A stretch of DNA of 5,550 nt from the NCBI GenBank assembly GCA_021296375.1, contig JAGWAQ010000112.1, positions 1 to 5,550 of the forward strand. The letters are read 5' to 3'. The first letter of the stretch is position 1. Each line of letters opens with the position of its first letter. The DNA comes from Alphaproteobacteria bacterium (GTDB lineage: Bacteria > Pseudomonadota > Alphaproteobacteria > Puniceispirillales > UBA1172). A program made the translations under genes and the position numbers. Shown here piece after piece: positions 1 through 5,550 of the stretch. The notes under the pieces are model-generated. The model was not told where the DNA came from. It was given only the letters and a program-made list of their open reading frames with translations, and did no database searches.

Positions 1-1066
1 AGTGGCTTTCGGATGTTTTGGTCCAGCGATTGGCGGCTTTGGCTGCGGTGCAGCGGTTCAGGCTCTGGTCGGTGGATCTGTGGTTATTGTCGAGTTTCCA
101 GAGGGTATGAAGGGCCGAATTATTGGCGCTGGTGGCAAAAGCATAGGCGGTTTTTCGGGCGTAGGAATTGACCAGGGTGGTGTACATCGGGTTGGCAAAA
201 CCGCTGACGGTATGGGCATTGGATGACGTGTCGGTAAAGGCGTCGGTAAGCTTTAATTCAAGCTCAAGCCCCTGGCGGTTAAAGGCATTGACCGACAGCA
301 CTTCCGGCCAGACTTCAGCGGCGGATAAGGCGCGATGCCAGATCTTCACCGACGCCACCTGACCGGTGAAGGAGTTTTCCGTCAAATACCCCCCGATGGT
401 GACGTTATTGGAGGTGTTGTCGGTATCCAGATTGGCGGTGTTGTTATTGGTGGCGGTGAGGGTTTCCGGCTTGCCGTCGATATACATGGAAACCGTCTGG
501 GGGGTCATGTTATCGGACAGCGTGCTGTCATAAATCACCATCACATGGTGCCAGTTTCCATCGACAATATCAGTGGTGCCGCGCAATTGCTTGCCGAGAC
601 TGTCAAGGGCGATCACCCCGCCATTGCTGTCGGTATAGATGAGGAATTTTTCATCCGTGGCTTCCGCCCCCATGCCAATAATGGACCGTGCCGACGCCTG
701 ATCGGTCTGCACCATCCAGAAGCTGACAGTACGGGGGGTGTTGCCGCCGGGGCCTTTGTAATTATTGACGGTCAGTTTCTGGGAGGTCGAGAAACTCAGC
801 CCTGTGCGTTCCGTTGAATCCATATTGGTGGTGATGGCGCATTCCTGCCCGCCGCTTGTCAGGGTCGTGACGCTATCGGCATTGGCAAAGGATTTCCGCA
901 CCGGGTCGATCGAAAGCGAGCTGTCCTGCTGGAGCTCGGCGACCGACCGCGCCTCGATACTGCTGGTAACGAAAAAATTATAGGCCGTGAACACCCCGAT
1001 GGAGATCAATCCCAGGATGGTCAGGTAAATCATTAGTTCAACGAGGGTAAAGCCGGGACGGGTCAT
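1..1066 (-). CDS. LamG-domain type IV prepilin-like protein (C-terminus cut by window edge)
   Basis: Reading the minus strand from the ATG at 1066 gives 355 codons with no stop, so the 3' end lies beyond the left edge. The protein begins MTRPG|FTLVELMIYL: a short basic leader, a prepilin peptidase site between Gly5 and Phe6, Glu at +5 of the mature protein, and a hydrophobic helix over about residues 6-30. Residues about 90-255 look like a LamG/concanavalin A-like jelly roll (Laminin_G_3 type). Landmarks are SFW near 115, DGNWHHV at 169-175, YIDGKP at 195-200, IGG near 224, and FTGQVASVKIWHRALSAAEV at 233-252. Such domains commonly bind glycans or proteins. I infer a surface-exposed minor or tip pilin with an adhesive head. 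Residues 256-355 are not recognised; only two cysteines are visible (76 and 339). No clear Shine-Dalgarno precedes the ATG, but the leader length fits this start. It is divergent from the pilin-like gene at 1144. A pseudopilin of a secretion system is the alternative. Confidence 0.9.
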   Translation of the reverse strand, partial: MTRPGFTLVELMIYLTILGLISIGVFTAYNFFVTSSIEARSVAELQQDSSLSIDPVRKSFANADSVTTLTSGGQECAITTNMDSTERTGLSFSTSQKLTVNNYKGPGGNTPRTVSFWMVQTDQASARSIIGMGAEATDEKFLIYTDSNGGVIALDSLGKQLRGTTDIVDGNWHHVMVIYDSTLSDNMTPQTVSMYIDGKPETLTATNNNTANLDTDNTSNNVTIGGYLTENSFTGQVASVKIWHRALSAAEVWPEVLSVNAFNRQGLELELKLTDAFTDTSSNAHTVSGFANPMYTTLVNSYARKTAYAFATSANNSALHTLWKLDNNHRSTDQSLNRCTAAKAANRWTKTSESH

Positions 1067-1079
1067 GATGCGGTCTGTG

Positions 1080-1108
1080 GTGACAATAAGTGAATTGCGC
1101 TATATTAT
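1080..1108 (+). promoter_or_regulatory. Sigma70-type promoter for the PilX/GspK-like gene
   Basis: GTGACA at 1080-1085 matches the -35 consensus at 5 of 6 positions. It is followed by an exact 17-base spacer and TATTAT at 1103-1108, which matches the -10 consensus at 5 of 6. Transcription would start near 1115, giving a leader of about 29 bases before the ATG at 1144. The site lies in the only 77-base gap between two divergent genes, which supports the call. I found no equally good promoter on the minus strand for the LamG pilin, although the AT-rich stretch at 1100-1110 could serve both directions. Confidence 0.6.
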
Positions 1109-1133
1109 CATGAACTTCTAATTAAGACATATT

Positions 1134-1136
1134 GGA
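1134..1136 (+). promoter_or_regulatory. Weak ribosome binding site selecting ATG 1144
   Basis: A GGA core lies 7 bases before the ATG at 1144. The competing in-frame TTG at 1132 has no purine-rich core at suitable distance, so the ATG is preferred. The match is only three bases. Confidence 0.35.
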
Positions 1137-1143
1137 ATTCGAT

Positions 1144-1731
1144 ATGAAATCGTCACTTTCAGCAGATCACGATAAATCTTTGCCATCTCAAGCTCAGCCG
1201 GGCTTTGCGCTGGTGATGGTGTTGTTTTTATCGGTCATTATCATCACCATGATCCCGATGATGCTGAACTTCAACCGCGAAAGTGTCACCAATGTCCAGC
1301 GTGATCAATCGCGGGCGCTGGTGTCGGAATATGCCCGTCAGGTGTTCATGACAACCCATGCGCAGATGCTGATGAACGGCGGGCTTCCCGTCGGCTGGTC
1401 GCAAGGCAATGACGCGGCGCTTGCCACCACCAGCGCGATCGAGGACCTTGGCAATTGTTCAGGGTTCCTGGATTTGACGGAAAGCTGGAACAAGGCAGAT
1501 GCGCGGGTCAGCTGGATGGAAATCGACAACGCCACCAGCCAGCTTAACGACAGCAAGATCATCGCCGGCATCTACCGCACCAGTTACGACAGCGTGCCGT
1601 ATGAACATTACGTCGTCATGGGCTGTGTCATTACCGCCGGTCGATTGTCGCAAGGGGCGGTCATGCGCGGCGAATATGCCATCACCGGCCAGCAGGTGGT
1701 GATGCTTTCCTTAAGGTCGGAAACCAGCTAG
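1144..1731 (+). CDS. PilX/GspK-like minor pilin (pseudopilin) protein
   Basis: This 195-residue protein has an N-terminal extension of about 20 residues ending in Gly20. A hydrophobic helix follows, FALVMVLFLSVIIITMIPMM at residues 21-40, then a polar segment with RESVTNVQRDQSRAL (45-59). This layout is typical of PilX and GspK-type minor pilins, which cap or initiate pilus and pseudopilus fibres in the inner membrane and periplasm. Mature position +5 is Met instead of the conserved Glu; lack of Glu+5 is a known hallmark of GspK-like tip subunits. The soluble part has two cysteines (105 and 161) that could form a disulfide. At under 200 residues it is nearer PilX than the larger GspK. I chose ATG 1144 because GGA at 1134-1136 lies 7 bases upstream; a TTG at 1132 would add four residues. 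It converges on the PilW-like gene, with 18 bases between the stops. The fold is fairly sure, the exact family less so. Confidence 0.8.
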   Translation: MKSSLSADHDKSLPSQAQPGFALVMVLFLSVIIITMIPMMLNFNRESVTNVQRDQSRALVSEYARQVFMTTHAQMLMNGGLPVGWSQGNDAALATTSAIEDLGNCSGFLDLTESWNKADARVSWMEIDNATSQLNDSKIIAGIYRTSYDSVPYEHYVVMGCVITAGRLSQGAVMRGEYAITGQQVVMLSLRSETS

Positions 1732-1736
1732 GGCAG

Positions 1737-1751
1737 AGCCCGGCCAGGGCT
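1737..1751. terminator. Short hairpin between convergent stop codons, possible weak bidirectional terminator
   Basis: AGCCC at 1737-1741 pairs with GGGCT at 1747-1751 around a GGCCA loop, giving a 5-bp GC-rich stem between the stop codons at 1731 and 1752. An alternative 4-bp hairpin GGGC/GCCC (1731-1734 with 1738-1741) competes with it. No T-run follows on either strand, so this is a weak candidate supported mostly by its position between convergent genes. Confidence 0.22.
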
Positions 1752-2874
1752 ATTCGATCACCAGCCGCAAATCACGGCTCCAGACCATGAACCCGGCCCC
1801 GATGGTAAAGCGTAAATCCACGGTATCACTCGCCGAGCTGGCGTTGACATAAAGCGTTTCTAGGGTGGCGGAAATGTTATCCGCCGGGCGGTTGTAAAAA
1901 TGTTTCGACGTGGAACTGCCGGTGCCCCCGGCGTTAAGGGACAACAGCCCGTTTGAGCTGAGCTGATCCAGCACCTCAACCTTGAGCGACATATTGGTCT
2001 GCCCCCGGGGGTTGTTTAACGTCAGGGTGTTGCGTTCGTTAAACTCATGGATATTGACCCAACTGTTGGTGAAATTGTCACTGCTGGTGCCGCGCACCGT
2101 ATAGCGGGTGGAGCTGTTGTCACGCCAGGTGGATTCAAGCCCGAAATAGATCCCCGCGCCGCTGCGATTGGCCCCGACATGGTCATAGAACAAGGTCGAC
2201 ATGACCTCGACATTACGGGCGCCGTTCATAGCGAAGCGCGGGAAGATAACCCCCGCCCCGTTGGCCCCCGTCGGCAGGGTGGTGCCGCTGGCGTCAGAAA
2301 GGCAATTGTCATCAAGAACAGTGAAGGTGGTGGTGCCGCTGCTGGTCACCGCTTGGGTCACAATACAGGTGTGGCTGCCCCCCACCAGAATAACATTGGG
2401 CAGATTCTTCTTGATCAGCGCATCGCGCAAATCACTCTCCGTCACCCCGCGATCGGTGTAACAACTGCTGGTGGTGGAAAAGCTGTCGGCGGCGGCATCA
2501 AGGGCAGTGACGCGGCAGTAATAACTGCCGTTGTCATCAAGCCAATTGGCCGTCCCCCACAGAGGCACCAGGCTGAAGGTGCTTTCATTATCGTCGGTGG
2601 CGCCATCATCAGCAGGCCATTGGGTGGTGCTGGCGGCGGAAAAACTGGTGTTGTCATGGAAGGTGATGAACAATGTATCGGCGTTGGAGCGTGCCTCACG
2701 CACCTGGTTTGATGACCCGGCCTCACGCAGGTAATTTTCCTGAATGGTGTTGAAAATGGTAAACCCGCCAAGCAGAACAATGCTCAAGAGGCTGATGGCC
2801 ACCAGCAGTTCGATCAGACTGAAGCCGGAAGCGGCGGCGTGGGAAAGAGGGCGTCGGGACACGTGAAAAACCAT
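1750..2874 (-). CDS. PilW/GspJ-like minor pilin with prepilin-type cleavage/methylation motif
   Basis: This 374-residue protein carries a 17-residue leader ending ASG, then FSLIELLVAISLLSIVLL. The prepilin peptidase site is Gly17|Phe18, with Glu22 at mature +5, and a transmembrane helix spans about 18-42. A helical stretch with NQVREARSNADTLF (56-69) continues the pilin spine, as in PilW and GspJ proteins, which join the initiating tip complex of type IV pili and type II secretion pseudopili. The soluble domain, about 75-374, is Ser/Thr/Asn/Asp-rich and predicted mostly beta. It holds four cysteines (120, 138, 170, 191), plausibly two disulfides. The size is larger than a usual GspJ (about 200) and nearer PilW or MshO-type subunits. 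The ATG at 2874 lacks a visible Shine-Dalgarno; a GTG four codons on would also keep the leader. It is convergent with the PilX-like gene and divergent from the transporter gene, so it appears monocistronic. Confidence 0.87.
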   Translation of the reverse strand: MVFHVSRRPLSHAAASGFSLIELLVAISLLSIVLLGGFTIFNTIQENYLREAGSSNQVREARSNADTLFITFHDNTSFSAASTTQWPADDGATDDNESTFSLVPLWGTANWLDDNGSYYCRVTALDAAADSFSTTSSCYTDRGVTESDLRDALIKKNLPNVILVGGSHTCIVTQAVTSSGTTTFTVLDDNCLSDASGTTLPTGANGAGVIFPRFAMNGARNVEVMSTLFYDHVGANRSGAGIYFGLESTWRDNSSTRYTVRGTSSDNFTNSWVNIHEFNERNTLTLNNPRGQTNMSLKVEVLDQLSSNGLLSLNAGGTGSSTSKHFYNRPADNISATLETLYVNASSASDTVDLRFTIGAGFMVWSRDLRLVIE

Positions 2875-2934
2875 GAAAATAACATTAATGATACGGCAAT
2901 GATGCGGCGATCACTTTATCAGGTTTTATCGCGC

Positions 2935-2966
2935 TTGACAGCATCTCTTGAGAGGTGGAGTTTAGA
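2935..2966 (+). promoter_or_regulatory. Candidate promoter for the transporter/flavoenzyme operon
   Basis: A perfect -35 consensus TTGACA sits at 2935-2940, in the 146-base gap before the transporter gene. No good -10 lies at the standard 17-base distance. The best partner is TTTAGA at 2961-2966, with only a 3 of 6 match and a 20-base spacer. The call therefore rests on the -35 and on location. A near-palindrome at 2942-2957 fills most of the spacer, which would suit a regulated promoter needing an activator or blocked by a repressor. Bases 2875-2934 are AT-rich, and I see no clear promoter for the divergent PilW-like gene there. Confidence 0.3.
2942..2957. repeat. Imperfect dyad, possible operator
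   Basis: CATCTCT and AGAGGTG flank a central TG, forming a 7-bp dyad with one mismatch. It starts two bases after the TTGACA box and lies upstream of the operon's first gene. A regulator binding here would affect initiation of the transporter operon. Such short dyads also occur by chance, so support is modest. Confidence 0.3.
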
Positions 2967-3010
2967 CCCATGGCGTGGTTTTATGGATCCTAATCACGGT
3001 CCTGATTTTC

Positions 3011-3015
3011 GGTGG
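3011..3015 (+). promoter_or_regulatory. Ribosome binding site selecting ATG 3021
   Basis: GGTGG lies 5 bases before the ATG at 3021. The frame is also open from a GTG at 3012, but that codon has no purine-rich sequence upstream and overlaps this site, so ATG 3021 is preferred. Confidence 0.4.
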
Positions 3016-3020
3016 TCATA

Positions 3021-4301
3021 ATGGCGTTACAGCAACATTCACATCTGCCCTGGTTGAACAACTGGTCAAGCAAGCCGCATCTGCTGCTGATGTTGACGGC
3101 CGCCGCCATGCCCATCAGTTTCATCACCTGGACGACGCTCATCAATAATTTCACGGTTGAGCAAGCGGCCTTCACGGGGCGTGAGATCGGCATCCTGCAA
3201 TCCCTGCGTGAAGTGCCGGGGTTCCTGTCGTTTCTGGTGGTTTATCTGTTGTTTGTTTTTAATGAACAACGGCTGGCCTTGATCACCCTGGGGTTACTGG
3301 GGTTCGGGACCGCCTTGACGGGGTATTTCCCGTCGGCGCTGGGGCTATACATCACCACCGTCATCGCATCCGTGGGGTTTCATTATTACGAGACCTGCAA
3401 TCAATCCCTTGCCATGCAGTGGCTGGATAAAAAAACCGCGCCGCAAATGCTGGGGCGAATTTACGGCTTCGCGTCGCTGGCGCAGGTGGTGACCTTGCTG
3501 TCGATCTTCCTGGGCGTGTTTCTGATGTCGCCGAACATGCCGGTGATGGATGTGTTCAATGGTGGCGCTTTCGCGGCGGGTGAGGCAGGGTATCGGTTGA
3601 TCTTTCTTGTTGGCGGGGTGGTGACTGTTGCGATCGCGCTGTTTTGCTTTTTTGGCTTTCCCCTGTTCAAGGCGACCAACCCCCAGCGCAAGTCGATTGT
3701 CTTGCGGTCACGCTATTGGCTTTATTACGCGCTGATTTTCATGTCCGGGGCGCGGCGGCAGATTTTTGTCGTCTTTGCGGGTTTCTTGATGGTGGAAAAA
3801 TTTGGCTATTCGATTGGCCAGATCTCCCTTTTGTTCCTCGCCAATGCCGCGTTCAATATCTGGCTGGCGCCGGTGGTGGGGCGGCTGATCGGCCGCATTG
3901 GTGAACGCGCCGCCTTGATCATTGAATACATCGGGTTGATCTTTGTGTTTGTCGCTTATGCCTTTGTGCAGGACGCCACCCTGGCGGCGGGGCTGTACCT
4001 GATTGACCATATGTTCTTTGCCATGGCGATCGCGATCAAAACCTATTTCCAGAAGATCGCTGATCCGGCGGATTTCGCCGGCACGTCCAGCGTGTCTTTC
4101 ACCATCAATCATATTGTCGCGGTGGTGTTGCCCGCGGCCTTTGGGCTGTTGTGGTTGTGGTCGCCGGCGCTGGTGTTCCTTTCGGGTGCCACCATGGCGG
4201 GGATTTCCCTGCTGCTGGCTTTTAATGTCCCTCGCCACCCTGAACCGGGGCGGGAAGTGGTGCTGGGGCATCGCGGCAGTCATCTTTCGTTAGCGGAGTA
4301 A
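3021..4301 (+). CDS. Major facilitator superfamily (MFS) transporter, 12 predicted helices
   Basis: This 426-residue protein is very hydrophobic, with about twelve membrane segments. They lie near residues 21-40, 65-80, 84-102, 107-123, 150-170, 191-213, 232-256, 265-290, 297-316, 321-343, 362-380 and 383-402. A hydrophilic central loop with KATNPQRKS (217-225) separates two six-helix halves, and GRLIGRIGERAALI (287-300) matches the MFS motif-A position between helices 8 and 9. Motif A in the N-terminal half is not recognisable, because the loop between helices 2 and 3 is only NEQR. FHYYETCNQS (120-129) and LREVPG (62-67) give polar residues in or near helices that may line the substrate path. 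It would be a proton- or gradient-driven inner-membrane carrier. It is the first gene of a tight operon with two flavin oxidoreductases, so I infer import of their substrate or export of a product. Substrate unknown. Confidence 0.88.
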   Translation: MALQQHSHLPWLNNWSSKPHLLLMLTAAAMPISFITWTTLINNFTVEQAAFTGREIGILQSLREVPGFLSFLVVYLLFVFNEQRLALITLGLLGFGTALTGYFPSALGLYITTVIASVGFHYYETCNQSLAMQWLDKKTAPQMLGRIYGFASLAQVVTLLSIFLGVFLMSPNMPVMDVFNGGAFAAGEAGYRLIFLVGGVVTVAIALFCFFGFPLFKATNPQRKSIVLRSRYWLYYALIFMSGARRQIFVVFAGFLMVEKFGYSIGQISLLFLANAAFNIWLAPVVGRLIGRIGERAALIIEYIGLIFVFVAYAFVQDATLAAGLYLIDHMFFAMAIAIKTYFQKIADPADFAGTSSVSFTINHIVAVVLPAAFGLLWLWSPALVFLSGATMAGISLLLAFNVPRHPEPGREVVLGHRGSHLSLAE

Positions 4302-4304
4302 ACC

Positions 4305-5435
4305 ATGTCAGATATGGCGGTAGAGGTGTTGGTGATTGGTGGGGGTGCCGTGGGGCTGGCCATCACCCGCAGGCTGGCGATGGAAGGGCATGATGTTCTG
4401 CTGATCGACAGCAATGAAAGCTTCGGGATGGAAACCTCATCCCGCAATTCCGAAGTCATCCATGCCGGGATGTATTACCCTCAAGGGTCCCTGAAAGCGC
4501 AACTCTGCGTTAAAGGCGCGCGGATGATGTATGATTTTTGCGCCGCCCACGGGGTGGAAACCCGCAATTACGGCAAGCTGATCGTCGCCACCTCACCTGA
4601 CCAGCTGGAACGTCTGCAGGCGATCAAATCCAGCGGTGATGCCAACGGCACCCCGGGGCTGCGCATTGTTGAAGGCGATGAGCTGCGGGCGATGGAACCG
4701 AAGCTGAATGCCGTCGCCGCGCTCTACTCCCCGTTAACAGGGGTGGTCGACAGCCATAACTACATGCTGGCGCTGGCAGGCGACGCTGAACATCATGGCG
4801 CCACCATCGCTTACCTGAGCCGTTTCATCAAAGCCGAAGCTGCGGGGGCGGGCTACCGAGTTGAGATCGACAGTCAAGGCGAGGTGATGACCCTTGATTG
4901 CGCCCGCATTATCAATACCGCCGGTCACGGCGCGCGTCAGGTGGCCTCGGCCATTGATGGCAGCAACCCTGATGCCGTGCCGCCCCATTACATGGCCAAA
5001 CGGCAGTATTTCACGACCTCGAAACGGCCGCCGGTCTCGCATTTGATTTACCCCATGCCATCAGGCGGGGGGCTGGGGATTCACCTGACCCTGGACAACG
5101 GCGGCGGCGCGCGGTTCGGCCCTGATATTCAGTGGGTGGATGCGTTGGATTATGAAGTGAACCCTGATGATCGGGCGAAATTCCATGCCTCGATTTCCAG
5201 CTATTGGCCGGAACTTGAGCCCGATGACCTGACCCCGGCCTGGGCGGGGGTGCGGCCAAAAATTGTTGCTGATGGTTCGGTGTTTCAGGATTTCACCATC
5301 CATCACGCGGATACCCATGGCGCCGAGGGAGTGACCTGTCTTTACGGGATTGATTCCCCGGGGCTGACCTCCAGCCTCGCCCTTGGTGATCATGTCGGGG
5401 GTCATGTTATGGACGCGATGAAGGGCACGAGATGA
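4305..5435 (+). CDS. FAD-dependent oxidoreductase of the L-2-hydroxyglutarate dehydrogenase (LhgO/L2HGDH) family
   Basis: This 376-residue protein opens with a Rossmann dinucleotide site, VLVIGGGAVGLAITRRLA (residues 8-25), followed by an acidic LLIDS at the end of the second strand, binding the FAD adenosine. SSRNSEVIHAGMYYP (45-59), SLKAQLCVKGA (62-72) and YGKLIVA (89-95) match the L2HGDH signature region. GIDSPGLTSSLALG (348-361) is the characteristic C-terminal FAD-binding motif of this DAO-superfamily branch. Characterised relatives oxidise L-2-hydroxyglutarate to 2-oxoglutarate and pass electrons to quinone. Here the substrate could be L-2-hydroxyglutarate or another 2-hydroxy acid, so no symbol is given. 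The length is slightly short of LhgO (about 400-420) but both ends are intact. A GGAG at 4295-4298, overlapping the upstream coding end, lies 6 bases before the ATG. It starts 3 bases after the transporter stop and overlaps the next gene by ATGA. Family assignment is confident, substrate is not. Confidence 0.88.
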   Translation: MSDMAVEVLVIGGGAVGLAITRRLAMEGHDVLLIDSNESFGMETSSRNSEVIHAGMYYPQGSLKAQLCVKGARMMYDFCAAHGVETRNYGKLIVATSPDQLERLQAIKSSGDANGTPGLRIVEGDELRAMEPKLNAVAALYSPLTGVVDSHNYMLALAGDAEHHGATIAYLSRFIKAEAAGAGYRVEIDSQGEVMTLDCARIINTAGHGARQVASAIDGSNPDAVPPHYMAKRQYFTTSKRPPVSHLIYPMPSGGGLGIHLTLDNGGGARFGPDIQWVDALDYEVNPDDRAKFHASISSYWPELEPDDLTPAWAGVRPKIVADGSVFQDFTIHHADTHGAEGVTCLYGIDSPGLTSSLALGDHVGGHVMDAMKGTR

Positions 5436-5550
5436 GTACATCCGTAGTGGTGATTGGCGGCGGTATCGTCGGGGTATGCGCGGCGCTCGAAGCGCAACGT
5501 TCAGGCTTTGACGTCATCTTGATTGACCCGAAACAACCGGGGCGCGAATC
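5432..5550 (+). CDS. DadA-like FAD-dependent oxidoreductase, N-terminus only (3' end beyond window)
   Basis: Thirty-nine complete codons are visible before the right edge. They encode MSTSVVVIGGGIVGVCAALE, then a segment ending FDVILIDPKQPGRE. This is a Rossmann FAD-binding start: GGGIVG glycine loop at residues 9-14 and the acidic Asp at the end of strand two. The IVGVCAALEAQ and IDPKQPGRE style is typical of DAO-superfamily enzymes such as D-amino acid dehydrogenase (DadA) and related hydroxyproline or glycine oxidases. Those enzymes oxidise an amine or amino acid and feed electrons to quinone or oxygen. The catalytic domain is not visible, so the substrate is open. The ATG overlaps the stop of the preceding flavoenzyme gene (ATGA), and AAGGG at 5421-5425 lies 6 bases upstream, so translational coupling is likely. 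It is too divergent from the neighbour to be a recent tandem copy. Confidence 0.75.
   Translation, partial: MSTSVVVIGGGIVGVCAALEAQRSGFDVILIDPKQPGRE

Noticed and set aside
335..817. A 160-codon plus-strand open frame opposite the LamG pilin gene
   Set aside because: Its product is Gly/His/Val-rich with no recognisable domain, and it is antisense to a frame with clear pilin and LamG motifs.
2047..2712. A 221-codon plus-strand open frame opposite the PilW-like gene
   Set aside because: The translation is low-complexity Gly/Ala/Ile-rich with no family signature, and the opposite strand has a convincing prepilin. It is a GC-driven shadow frame.
2907..2932. GCGAT and ATCGC inverted repeat around a 16-base spacer upstream of the transporter operon
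   Set aside because: Five-base arms this far apart are expected by chance and do not extend, so I did not list it as an operator.
3708..4283. A 191-codon minus-strand open frame inside the transporter gene
   Set aside because: The translation is rich in Arg, His and Gln, as expected for the antisense of a hydrophobic membrane protein, and has no domain.
5061..5441. A 126-codon minus-strand open frame inside the L2HGDH-like gene
   Set aside because: It is antisense to the conserved C-terminal FAD-binding half and shows no recognisable motif.
4305..5550. Possibility that the two adjacent flavoenzyme genes are a recent tandem duplication
   Set aside because: Apart from the generic GGGxVG nucleotide-binding loop, the visible N-termini differ clearly (FGMETSSRNSEVIHAG against DPKQPGRE), so they belong to different branches.
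1..5550. Mobile element, prophage, CRISPR array or tRNA gene
   Set aside because: No transposase or integrase frame, terminal inverted repeat, direct repeat series or tRNA-like cloverleaf was seen on either strand by eye.

Overview
The window looks like a chromosomal segment of a moderately GC-rich Gram-negative proteobacterium. Alphaproteobacteria is my best guess, from codon style and the kinds of oxidoreductase present, but no rRNA or marker gene fixes this. No RNA genes, CRISPR array, insertion sequence or integration scar is visible. The window has two functional blocks.

Block 1 (bases 1 to about 2874) encodes three type IV pilin-like or pseudopilin-like proteins on alternating strands. 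Reading leftward from 1066 and running off the left edge is a class III-type prepilin N-terminus (MTRPG|FTLVE) fused to a LamG/concanavalin A-like domain. Its reading frame stays open for all 355 visible codons. Divergent from it, at 1144-1731, is a small PilX/GspK-like protein with a prepilin-type hydrophobic helix that lacks the usual Glu+5; it is preceded by a good sigma70-type promoter. Convergent with that gene, at 2874-1750 on the minus strand, is a PilW/GspJ-like minor pilin (ASG|FSLIE) with four cysteines in its soluble domain. Together these look like minor or tip components of a type IV pilus, an MSHA-like pilus, or a type II secretion-like pseudopilus. The major pilin, ATPase, platform protein, secretin and prepilin peptidase are not in the window.

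Block 2 (3021 to the right edge) is a compact plus-strand operon. It contains a 12-helix major facilitator superfamily transporter, a 376-residue FAD-dependent oxidoreductase of the L-2-hydroxyglutarate dehydrogenase (LhgO/L2HGDH) branch of the DAO superfamily, and the start of a second DAO-superfamily enzyme resembling D-amino acid dehydrogenase (DadA). The genes are 3 bases apart and then overlap by ATGA, which implies co-transcription and translational coupling. The likely theme is uptake of a small organic acid or amino acid followed by flavin-dependent oxidation; the substrate cannot be read from the sequence.

The 146-base gap at 2875-3020 separates the blocks and holds divergent promoter signals for both. 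The most notable features are the LamG-tipped prepilin, the strand-alternating minor pilin set, and the transporter plus paired flavoenzyme operon.
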